Assembly (NCBI GenBank): GCA_017391435.1
Contig: JAFOYS010000254.1
Location: forward strand, 1 to 6,364
From: Alistipes sp.
GTDB taxonomy: Bacteria; Bacteroidota; Bacteroidia; Bacteroidales; Rikenellaceae
DNA length: 6,364 nt
Reading direction: 5' to 3'
Part shown: piece by piece, positions 1 through 6,253 of the stretch
Position numbering within the stretch: position 1 is the stretch's first letter
Layout: every line of letters begins with the position of its first letter
The notes under the pieces: model-generated
The model's input: the letters and a program-made list of their open reading frames with translations, nothing else
Database searches by the model: none
What the model was told of the DNA's origin: nothing
Translations under genes and position numbers: made by a program

Positions 1-1
1 G

Positions 2-154
2 TATCGTTGTACAGTATGTGAGTGGGTTTACGACCCAGCAGTAGGAGATCCAGATAGCGGCATTGCTCCAGGCACTGCCTTTGAGGATATCGCTGAGGAT
101 TGGGTCTGCCCAGTTTGTGGCGTTGGCAAAGAGGACTTTGAGGCCATTGACTAA
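2..154 (+). CDS. Rubredoxin, C-terminal part (5' end outside window)
   Basis: Small cytoplasmic iron protein that carries single electrons, typically to peroxide- or superoxide-reducing enzymes in anaerobes. Reading from base 2 gives 50 residues and a TAA stop. Both knuckles that bind the single iron are present: CTVC at fragment residues 3-6 and CPVCG at 36-40. The family hallmarks [21 protein letters not shown] and EDWVCPVCG lie between or around them. Rubredoxins of this type are about 52-54 residues and start just before the Tyr seen here, so only about three to four codons, including the start, are missing. The gene ends shortly before a strong hairpin and converges on the phosphatase gene. 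Its redox partner cannot be seen. Identification is very secure; the short length is caused by the window edge, not by a truncation in the genome. Confidence 0.96.
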   Translation, partial: YRCTVCEWVYDPAVGDPDSGIAPGTAFEDIAEDWVCPVCGVGKEDFEAID

Positions 155-159
155 ACAGC

Positions 160-195
160 AGACAAAAAGAACTCCAAGCGGAGTTCTTTTTGTCT
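160..195. terminator. Bidirectional intrinsic terminator between convergent genes
   Basis: A perfect inverted repeat of 16 bp (160-175 with 180-195) encloses a 4-nt loop, AAGC. The arms hold an A-rich tract (CAAAAAG) and its T-rich partner (CTTTTTG), so transcripts from either strand form a stem whose descending arm contains five U residues. It lies 5 nt after the rubredoxin stop and about 57 nt after the phosphatase stop on the opposite strand, which suits a shared terminator for converging units. The U-tract is inside the stem and the downstream run is short (TATAT), so efficiency is uncertain. A smaller hairpin (ACCAC, loop ATTA, GTGGT at 205-218) lies between it and the phosphatase stop and may add to the 3' end of that transcript. 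Confidence 0.85.
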
Positions 196-252
196 ATATC
201 ACGAACCACATTAGTGGTAACTGTTAATTCTACAAGAGGTAGAGAGGCTTTA

Positions 253-1509
253 CTACTTAATTTGAGAGAGCAGGTGGTTGCGAATATCGCTCCAGCGGTA
301 GAAGACGCTCTCGACAGGTGTAGCAACCTTGCTGTCAAGAATCTGCTCACGCTCGTTGTGGAGAATTTTGACAAGAATCTCGTCACTGCGCTTGCTGCGG
401 TAGAATACCATCTGAATGTTTGCACCCATAGGTGTAACCTCATTTATGCGCCAGTGGTGGCTAACTTGCTCCCAGTCATCGGTAACGATATTACAGCTCT
501 TAATACCCAGTATTGCAGCAAAAGGTATAACAGTTACATCGTGAGCAAAGCGCAGTGACGCCTGCTCGCAACCGGTAGCAATTGCGTTGTCTGCCTGATT
601 AATAAAGACCTTGACAAATGGATATATGCCTTCCACAATAGCGTGACCAAAGGCCTTTGAAGGGCCTGTAAGTGCATATCTGCGAATGTTTGATGCTCGC
701 CAAATAGCCGCAAGTTCATCCTCAGTAAAAGCATATTCAAGGTTGTTAATACCCTCAAGCGGTGTAGAGCCAAGGATAGCGTTGAGCATAAATATTGTGT
801 ACATAAACTCCTTGCTATCAAACTTCTGCTCTGTAGTGAAAATTCGCTTTAAGAACTTCTCTGGACAAGGGAGATATGCTCTTTGCAGCGAGTCACTCAG
901 TGGACGAGCAACCTGCTTGACGTTATTCAGACCTGCATAGGCTTTGAGGTACTCGTTCTTGTCGCTTGACTCCATACGGATAGAGGCCGTTGGAACTCTT
1001 CTGCTAATCTCCCTTACGGCTGATGCCATACTGTGAATGCAGCGTGGCACAGTGGTAGATTTACAATCAATATGGCACTTCTTGCGGAAGATCTCTGGGT
1101 AGTTCTCTACCATACGCTCAGCCATATATTGGTGCTGCTCAAAACCGAGCGGAGAGAGCTCTCCATAGCGATTATTTGCATCTGTAGCGAGTCTCTGCAC
1201 ATCCTTATAAAGCTGCTTGCCAAGCTCCGTCAGTTCGCCACTCTTGTTTGCAGACTCTAAAATACCAAGAGGGAAAGAGTAGCTGCTCTCTGCCGCGTGC
1301 CAGCGTGAGCCGTGGCGGGCAAGGTGACTCATATAGAAAGGCTTATATCCCTTAGGAGCCTTTGTCAGCTCCATATCGCGATACTCTGCTGGATATGGAC
1401 GGTAGAGTTCGTAGTAGTATTTGCTATCAAAGCCCTTAATCTGCTCTACAGTCTGAGCCGTAGCAGTTAGGGTGCAAATTAGAAGTAGTAGGGTGGTTAT
1501 AGCTCTCAT
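253..1509 (-). CDS. Exported histidine-type phosphatase (histidine phosphatase clade 2)
   Basis: Predicted 418-residue phosphomonoesterase of the histidine acid phosphatase/phytase-like superfamily, acting through a phosphohistidine intermediate. Residues 1-19 form a signal peptide: Arg at 2, hydrophobic core LLLLIC, then TATA before Gln19. Cys12 lies in LLIC, which does not fit a lipobox, so a soluble periplasmic protein is more likely than a lipoprotein. The nucleophile motif RHGSR is at 65-69, a phosphate-binding segment STTVPRCIHSM at 151-161, the proton-donor pair HD at 323-324 and the common C-terminal block NIQMVFYR at 364-371. The usual RHGxRxP ends in His here (RHGSRWH), and HD replaces the HAE of MINPP phytases, so inositol phosphate specificity should not be assumed. 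It is the last gene of the - strand unit, starting 6 nt after the desulfidase stop without a clear Shine-Dalgarno. Family secure; substrate unknown. Confidence 0.9.
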   Translation of the reverse strand: MRAITTLLLLICTLTATAQTVEQIKGFDSKYYYELYRPYPAEYRDMELTKAPKGYKPFYMSHLARHGSRWHAAESSYSFPLGILESANKSGELTELGKQLYKDVQRLATDANNRYGELSPLGFEQHQYMAERMVENYPEIFRKKCHIDCKSTTVPRCIHSMASAVREISRRVPTASIRMESSDKNEYLKAYAGLNNVKQVARPLSDSLQRAYLPCPEKFLKRIFTTEQKFDSKEFMYTIFMLNAILGSTPLEGINNLEYAFTEDELAAIWRASNIRRYALTGPSKAFGHAIVEGIYPFVKVFINQADNAIATGCEQASLRFAHDVTVIPFAAILGIKSCNIVTDDWEQVSHHWRINEVTPMGANIQMVFYRSKRSDEILVKILHNEREQILDSKVATPVESVFYRWSDIRNHLLSQIK

Positions 1510-1515
1510 AGCGTG

Positions 1516-2790
1516 CTATTTTTCTGTCATTATCTTTAGAATTAGTTTGTCGGTCTCGCGCATACCGTTGCGACCAATATTTGTTAGGTTTGCGATGCAC
1601 TTGTCTACATCGTCATCTATAATACCCTCTAAAGAGGTTGTATGTCGCTGCTCTATGGCAAGTATGGCCGAGAGTACTGCCGTAGAGACTCCGCTTGTCA
1701 CCTTGAGTGAGCAACTTGGCTTGGCTCCATCGCAAATCATACCCGTGAGGTTTGCTACCATATTCTTTACTGCAAAGCATACCTCGCGGAACTCTCCGCC
1801 CATAAGGTATGTAATACCGCAACTTGAGCCCGTTGCCGCTACAACACAACCACAGAGAGCTGATAGTCTACCTAACGACTGCTTGATATATACAACCGTA
1901 AGGTGGCTTAGAGCCAATGCCCTTAGAAGCTGCTCACGGCTAACACCCCTCTCTCTACCGAAGATTACCACGGGAACTGTCGCCGAAATGCCCTGATTAC
2001 CACTGCCAGAGTTGCTCATCACAGGCACCATAGCACCACTCATACGAGCATCGCAGGCGCCACTTGTATATGAGAGAATCTTTGTAAAGAGCGTATCGCC
2101 TAAAATGCTCTGTGTAGCACCTTTGTGCATCAGTCGTCCAAGGCCGTGGCCATAGTCACCCGTAAAGGATACCTCCGCCGCGGCAATATTTAACTTCTCC
2201 GCCTCTTCAAGCCACTCTATATCAGATAAATCAACTGTTGTGGCATAGTCATATACATCCTTTAGAGTGAGCTGCGGCTCGTCGCTTGATGTCTGCTCAC
2301 CCTCGCTGCTCTGATTTTGCGAGTAGAGTGTAGTGTCATTGAGCGACACAAATGTAAAGTTTGTATGTGTGCCACAGATGACAGCTCGTGCACGGTTATC
2401 GCCACTGTAGACCTCCACATCAATATATAATATATGTGCAGTCTGCTTGTCAATATCAATATTAATCTCTGCACTCTCAAGATAGCTCTTAGCCCTCTCT
2501 ACGGCACTGCTATCAGCATCTTTAAGCACCTGCAGTTCGTACTCCGACCTACCTGCTACAGCGCCTAACGCTACGGCAATAGGCAGACCTGTCATACCGG
2601 TATTTGGGATGCCAACACCCATTGCATTCTTGTAGATGTTTGGACTCAGGTTGACTACTATTCGCTCAGGCAGAGCACCTAAGGTCTCACAGGCGCGAGC
2701 GACACAAAGCGAGACTGCAATTGGCTCAGTGCATCCAATAGCAGGAATAACCTCACGATGTAGAAGGGCATCAATTTGAGAGTAATTCAT
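1516..2790 (-). CDS. cyuA: Iron-sulfur L-cysteine desulfidase / L-serine dehydratase-like protein (UPF0597, CyuA/YhaM family)
   Basis: Predicted cytoplasmic [4Fe-4S] enzyme of 424 residues, the normal family length, converting L-cysteine to pyruvate, ammonia and sulfide without PLP. The family resembles the alpha part of iron-sulfur L-serine dehydratase, so serine activity or that annotation is also possible. Visible signatures are IGCTEP at 18-23, VSFTGDYGHGLG near 207-218, DARMSGAMVPVMSNSGSGNQG from 247, LSALCGC at 309-315 and GMICDGAKPSCS at 350-361. Cys20, Cys313 and Cys353 match cysteines that are also present in E. coli YhaM as I recall it and are the likely cluster ligands; Cys315, Cys324 and Cys360 are extra. 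A polar Ser/Glu/Gln-rich stretch at about 157-173 looks like a surface loop. It is the middle gene, starting 4 nt after the exchanger stop and ending 6 nt before the phosphatase start, so co-transcription is likely. The symbol reflects family membership, not proven orthology. Confidence 0.88.
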   Translation of the reverse strand: MNYSQIDALLHREVIPAIGCTEPIAVSLCVARACETLGALPERIVVNLSPNIYKNAMGVGIPNTGMTGLPIAVALGAVAGRSEYELQVLKDADSSAVERAKSYLESAEINIDIDKQTAHILYIDVEVYSGDNRARAVICGTHTNFTFVSLNDTTLYSQNQSSEGEQTSSDEPQLTLKDVYDYATTVDLSDIEWLEEAEKLNIAAAEVSFTGDYGHGLGRLMHKGATQSILGDTLFTKILSYTSGACDARMSGAMVPVMSNSGSGNQGISATVPVVIFGRERGVSREQLLRALALSHLTVVYIKQSLGRLSALCGCVVAATGSSCGITYLMGGEFREVCFAVKNMVANLTGMICDGAKPSCSLKVTSGVSTAVLSAILAIEQRHTTSLEGIIDDDVDKCIANLTNIGRNGMRETDKLILKIMTEK

Positions 2791-2794
2791 ATTG

Positions 2795-3733
2795 TTAGTA
2801 TATTAGGTAGATGATATAACCAATATATGCCGCAAGGAAGACTAGCGCCTCCATTCTTGTAATCACGCGGTGTCCAAAGAGTCGAGCAGATATTGCCAAA
2901 AGCACAGCTGCACCGAACATTGTGTAGAGGTCAATAGCTGTTATGCCACCCATAGTGAGTGGAGTTATGGTTGCACAAGCACCCAGAATCAGCAGGATGT
3001 TGGCAATGTTTGATCCAATAACATTTCCAAGAGCTAAAGAGCCGTGACCCTTTAATACTGCCGCAATGCTTGCTGCAAGCTCAGGTAGAGATGTTCCACC
3101 TGCAAGCAGAGTGATGGCAATCACACGCTCGCTAATGCCAAAGCTGCGTGCAATAGCTGTTGCAGAGTTAAGTGTAATATCTGCACCATAAACAAGGCCT
3201 GCAAAGCCGAGTATAATCCAAAAAACTGTCTTAACCCAAGAGAACTTCTCGCTATCGCTATTCTCATCCTCCTCTGTATCCTCTTGCTCAGACTTGCCCG
3301 TCTTAATTGAGAGCATAATAACCGCTACATAGCACAGCAACAGTATAATCGCCTCAATTCGAGAGAGTGTTCCGCCCCACAACATTGCTACAAGTGCAGC
3401 AGAGACAACAAGGCAGAGCAAAATGTCGACTCTAAGGTTGTTACGAGTAAATGTCACAGGCTTGATAAGCGCACAAAGACCGAGGATAAAGAGGATGTTG
3501 AATAGATTTGATCCGACAACATTACCTATAGCCATATCAGCACTGCCACTAAATGTAGATGCAATACTTACAGTAAGTTCTGGTAGAGATGTGCCCACAG
3601 CGACAATCGTCATACCGATAATAAACTCGCTAATCTTTAACTTCTTAGCAACAGCTGCCGAACCATTGGTAAGCCAAGTTGCTCCTACAGTGATCATCGT
3701 AAAACCGATGATAAGCAAAATCCAATCTAACAT
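2795..3733 (-). CDS. CaCA-family Na+/Ca2+-type exchanger (YrbG-like)
   Basis: Inner-membrane cation antiporter of 312 residues, the usual size of prokaryotic calcium/sodium exchangers; it probably expels Ca2+ against Na+ (or K+/H+). The protein is an internal inverted duplication. The first alpha repeat shows GTSLPEL at 47-53 and GNVVGSN at 70-76; the second shows GGTSLPEL at 212-219 and GNVIGSN at 236-242. The acidic residues Glu52 and Glu218 fall where family members bind cation. About ten hydrophobic segments are visible (roughly 4-22, 37-58, 68-90, 101-119, 126-144, 167-187, 203-227, 233-257, 263-285, 294-312). The halves are joined by an acidic, probably cytoplasmic loop at 148-163 with eight or nine Asp/Glu. 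It is the first gene of the - strand unit, starting at an ATG without a visible Shine-Dalgarno. Ion specificity cannot be read from sequence. Confidence 0.93.
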   Translation of the reverse strand: MLDWILLIIGFTMITVGATWLTNGSAAVAKKLKISEFIIGMTIVAVGTSLPELTVSIASTFSGSADMAIGNVVGSNLFNILFILGLCALIKPVTFTRNNLRVDILLCLVVSAALVAMLWGGTLSRIEAIILLLCYVAVIMLSIKTGKSEQEDTEEDENSDSEKFSWVKTVFWIILGFAGLVYGADITLNSATAIARSFGISERVIAITLLAGGTSLPELAASIAAVLKGHGSLALGNVIGSNIANILLILGACATITPLTMGGITAIDLYTMFGAAVLLAISARLFGHRVITRMEALVFLAAYIGYIIYLIY

Positions 3734-3763
3734 ATAAATAGTGATATTTTGTAATAACAGTCG

Positions 3764-3798
3764 CGAAGATAGTAAAAAAAACAGTCACAGCGCTCAAA
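3764..3798 (-). promoter_or_regulatory. Candidate promoter for the exchanger-desulfidase-phosphatase unit
   Basis: Read on the - strand, TTTG (3798-3795) is followed after 23 nt by TATCTTCG (3771-3764), which matches TAnnTTTG at all but one fixed position. Spacing is at the long end of what is seen in Bacteroidetes promoters, so this is a weak candidate; it would give a leader of about 25-30 nt before the ATG at 3733. No better match was found in the gap. Confidence 0.35.
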
Positions 3799-3804
3799 GT
3801 GACT
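3783..3804. repeat. Short inverted repeat, possible operator
   Basis: AGTCAC (3783-3788) and GTGACT (3799-3804) are perfect inverted copies separated by 10 nt, giving half-site centres 16 bp apart. The spacer holds the small palindrome AGCGCT (3789-3794). The right arm overlaps the -33 element of the + strand promoter and the spacer includes the -33 candidate of the - strand promoter, so a bound dimer could affect both. A chance repeat of 6 bp is possible in an AT-rich gap. Confidence 0.35.
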
Positions 3805-3832
3805 TGAAATTTGCTAATTTTGTATATATTTG
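3803..3832 (+). promoter_or_regulatory. Bacteroidetes-type promoter for the glycerate kinase-permease unit
   Basis: The -7 element TATATTTG (3825-3832) fits TAnnTTTG exactly. A partial -33 element, CTTG (3803-3806), lies 18 nt upstream, within the usual spacing. Transcription would start near 3839, giving a leader of only about 15 nt before the ATG at 3855. A second perfect TAnnTTTG (TAATTTTG, 3815-3822) lies exactly 10 bp upstream but has no good TTTG partner. There is no Shine-Dalgarno in the short leader, as is common in this phylum. Confidence 0.7.
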
Positions 3833-3854
3833 CATAAACCTACTTTTTTGAAAT

Positions 3855-4994
3855 ATGAGATCTATTACAATAGCTGTTGACTCTTTCAAGGGGTCACTCA
3901 GTTCGCGGGAGGTTGCTCAGGCCTTTGAACTTGGTTTCTGTAGACGACTACCTGACTGCAAAGTGCGTAAAGTGTCCATTGCCGATGGCGGCGAGGGACC
4001 GGTTGATGCTCTTGTTGAGACGCTTGATGGAGTCTATGTCGATGCTACGGTGTTAGACCCTCTCGGGCGACAGATTGTAGCTCGCTATGGCGTGATTGAT
4101 GGCGGCAAGAGTGCAGTTATGGAGATGTCTGCGGCAAGCGGACTGCCACTGCTTGCACCTTCTGAGCGCAATCCTCTGCTTACATCTACCTACGGCACGG
4201 GTGAGATGATTCTTCACGCCCTTGATAGAGGTTGCCGTAAGTTCCTTGTGGGTATTGGTGGTAGTGCTACAAACGATGGCGGAACGGGTATGCTCCGCGC
4301 GTTGGGATTCCGTTTTCTTGATGCTCAGGGGGCGGAGCTAGTAGGCGGCGGAGAGATTTTAGAGCACATCGTAACTATAGATGCTTCGGCCGTTCGTGAA
4401 GAGTTAAGCGAGTGTGAGTTTATCGTTGCTTGCGATGTTACTAATCCACTCTATGGCCCTACTGGTGCAGCCTATGTCTATGCGCCACAGAAGGGTGCAG
4501 ATAGAGCAATGGTAGAGCAGTTAGATAGAGGCCTTAGGGTCTATGCGCGAGCTATAGAGAGGTTCAACGGCATAAAGGTAGATGATATTGCTGGTGCAGG
4601 TGCTGCAGGTGGTCTTGGTGGCGGTTTTAAGGCGCTACTTGCTGCCCGTTTAGAGCGCGGTATTGATATGGTTTTAGATGCAATGCACTTTGATGATATT
4701 ATTGCGGGCTGTGATTTGGTTGTAACGGGCGAGGGTCGCATTGACCGCCAGACTACTATGGGTAAGGCACCTAGTGGCGTTCTTAATAGGGCAGAGGCGC
4801 AGGGTATTCCTGTTGTTGCTATAGGTGGAGCAGTTCAACCTTGTGAAGAGCTGAGTCAGAGCGGATTTGCCGCTGTGCTGCCTATTGTGGCAGGGCCGGT
4901 GTCACTTGATGTTGCTATGCAGTACGATGTCGCCTTTGAGAATGTCGCTCGTACAGCCGAGCAAATAGCAAGATTATTAACCATTAAAAGTTAG
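3855..4994 (+). CDS. Glycerate 2-kinase (GarK/GlxK type, PF02595)
   Basis: Cytoplasmic kinase of 379 residues, full length for glycerate kinase type 1, phosphorylating D-glycerate with ATP; the characterised E. coli GarK/GlxK enzymes give 2-phosphoglycerate, which enters lower glycolysis. Motifs in order: DSFKGS at 9-14, ADGGEG at 43-48, the glycine-rich GIGGSATNDGG at 133-143, CDVTNPLYGPTGAA at 193-206, GAGAAGGLGGG at 247-257 and TGEGRIDRQT at 291-300. All are typical of the family and no key segment is missing. The ATG at 3855 is supported by the N-terminal match (MRSITIAVDSFKGS) and by a promoter just upstream. The permease gene starts 5 nt after the TAG stop, so the two are almost certainly co-transcribed and possibly translationally coupled. 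The product being 2- rather than 3-phosphoglycerate is inferred from the family. Confidence 0.95.
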   Translation: MRSITIAVDSFKGSLSSREVAQAFELGFCRRLPDCKVRKVSIADGGEGPVDALVETLDGVYVDATVLDPLGRQIVARYGVIDGGKSAVMEMSAASGLPLLAPSERNPLLTSTYGTGEMILHALDRGCRKFLVGIGGSATNDGGTGMLRALGFRFLDAQGAELVGGGEILEHIVTIDASAVREELSECEFIVACDVTNPLYGPTGAAYVYAPQKGADRAMVEQLDRGLRVYARAIERFNGIKVDDIAGAGAAGGLGGGFKALLAARLERGIDMVLDAMHFDDIIAGCDLVVTGEGRIDRQTTMGKAPSGVLNRAEAQGIPVVAIGGAVQPCEELSQSGFAAVLPIVAGPVSLDVAMQYDVAFENVARTAEQIARLLTIKS

Positions 4995-4999
4995 AGAGA

Positions 5000-6253
5000 A
5001 TGAGTGCAATTGGAGCTGTTATAGGTTTGATAGTAGCTATAGTGCTGATTATCCGTAAGTTTTCGCCAGTGTATAGCCTGCTGCTGGGTGCTATTTTAGG
5101 CGGTCTAATTGGCGGAATGGGCCTTAGTGGCACTGTGGCAAATATGATTTCGGGAGTGAAGGACATTACGCCAGCCATAGTGAGAATTATCGCGGCGGGT
5201 GTGCTCTCTGGTGTGCTTATAAAGACGGGCGCTGCCGCATCTATCTCTCATACTATTGTCAATCGTCTTGGCTCAAGACATATCTTTTTAGCCTTGGCGC
5301 TCTCTACAATGTTGCTTACGGCCGTTGGAGTGTTTATAGATGTGGCGGTGATTACTGTCGCACCTATTGCAATTATTATTGCCGAGCGTATGGGTGTTTC
5401 AAAGTTCCCAATGCTACTTGCTATGATTGGCGGTGGAAAGTGTGGTAATATTATCTCTCCAAACCCCAATACGATTATAGCCGCCGAGAATTTTGATGCT
5501 CCACTATCATCTGTTATGGCTGCAAATATCATCCCTGCCGTTGTAGGTCTAATTGTTACTGTCTATCTTATCATTCCACTGATGTCAAAACGCTATAACG
5601 GTACTGCGGCTAACTTTTCACAACTCGATACTGCGGAGAGTTCGTTGCCCTCTTTCTGGGCATCAATCGCTGGACCACTTGTGGTAATTGCCCTGCTCGC
5701 CCTAAGACCGTTAGTAGGCGTGGCCGTAGATCCTCTTATAGCCTTGCCCGTCGGAGGTGTTGTTGGAATCTGCGCTACTGGCCAGTGGAGCCGCGCAACG
5801 CAGAGTATCAGCTATGGCCTTGAGAAGATGTCTGTTGTAGCTGTACTGCTGGTCTCTACAGGTGCAATAGCAGGTATTATTAAGGCTTCGACACTTACAG
5901 ATGTCCTTATTTCGGCATTAGGCCACGGAGAGTTCGCGCAACTGCTTCTTGCACCACTGTCAGGTGTTATTATGTCTGCAGCAACAGCCTCTACTACCGC
6001 TGGCGCAACAATCGCCTCAGCCTCTTTTGCTCCAACAATTTTGGCCTCTGGTGTCTCAGCTGTCTGGGGCGCAGCTCTTGTAAATGTCGGCGCTACGGTA
6101 CTTGACCACCTTCCACACGGATCGTTCTTCCACGCTACAGGTGGCGCAGTAGAGATGAATATCAAAGAGAGATTGAGCCTTATTCCGTATGAATCTGCCG
6201 TCGGCCTGCTGCTCACAGCCTGCTCTGTTGTTACATATTTCATACTGTCGTAA
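5000..6253 (+). CDS. GntP-family permease, probable glycerate transporter
   Basis: Inner-membrane carrier of 417 residues from the GntP family, whose known members (GntT, IdnT, DsdX) move gluconate, related sugar acids or D-serine, probably with protons. The protein is hydrophobic almost throughout, with about a dozen membrane segments. Recognisable family blocks are FIDVAVITVAPIAIIIAERMG at about 112-132, GGGKCGNIISPNPNTI at 144-159, SAATASTTAGATIASASFAP at 326-345 and LDHLPHGSFFHATGG at 368-382. It is slightly shorter than the E. coli members (about 440-450), with no sign of truncation at either end. A purine-rich AGAGAGA directly abuts the ATG, too close for a standard Shine-Dalgarno. Pairing with glycerate kinase 5 nt upstream suggests glycerate as substrate; gluconate or another hydroxy acid cannot be excluded from sequence. 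Confidence 0.92.
   Translation: MSAIGAVIGLIVAIVLIIRKFSPVYSLLLGAILGGLIGGMGLSGTVANMISGVKDITPAIVRIIAAGVLSGVLIKTGAAASISHTIVNRLGSRHIFLALALSTMLLTAVGVFIDVAVITVAPIAIIIAERMGVSKFPMLLAMIGGGKCGNIISPNPNTIIAAENFDAPLSSVMAANIIPAVVGLIVTVYLIIPLMSKRYNGTAANFSQLDTAESSLPSFWASIAGPLVVIALLALRPLVGVAVDPLIALPVGGVVGICATGQWSRATQSISYGLEKMSVVAVLLVSTGAIAGIIKASTLTDVLISALGHGEFAQLLLAPLSGVIMSAATASTTAGATIASASFAPTILASGVSAVWGAALVNVGATVLDHLPHGSFFHATGGAVEMNIKERLSLIPYESAVGLLLTACSVVTYFILS

Larger units (their letters stand above)
3734..3854. promoter_or_regulatory. Divergent intergenic control region
   Basis: This 121-bp AT-rich gap separates the start codons of the exchanger (- strand) and the glycerate kinase (+ strand) and must hold both promoters. 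It contains a well-matched + strand promoter, a weaker - strand candidate and an inverted repeat between them, listed separately. A run of eight A residues at 3773-3780 may bend the DNA. No riboswitch-like structure or small ORF was seen. Confidence 0.8.

Noticed and set aside
190..558. 122-residue open frame on the + strand after the terminator hairpin
   Set aside because: It overlaps the 3' end of the phosphatase gene in antisense, begins inside the hairpin arm and has no similarity I recognise.
1474..1476. Cys12 of the phosphatase as a lipoprotein attachment site
   Set aside because: The residues before it are LLI, with Ile at the position that needs Gly, Ala or Ser; the TATA-Gln junction a few residues on is a better signal peptidase I site.
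1472..1996. Long open frame on the + strand opposite the start of the phosphatase and end of the desulfidase
   Set aside because: It lies antisense to two genes with clear family motifs, has no recognisable domain or promoter, and its composition mirrors the real frames.
5812..6243. 143-residue open frame on the - strand within the permease gene
   Set aside because: It is rich in Ala, Thr, Ser and Pro as expected from the reverse of a membrane-protein gene, and shows no family signature.
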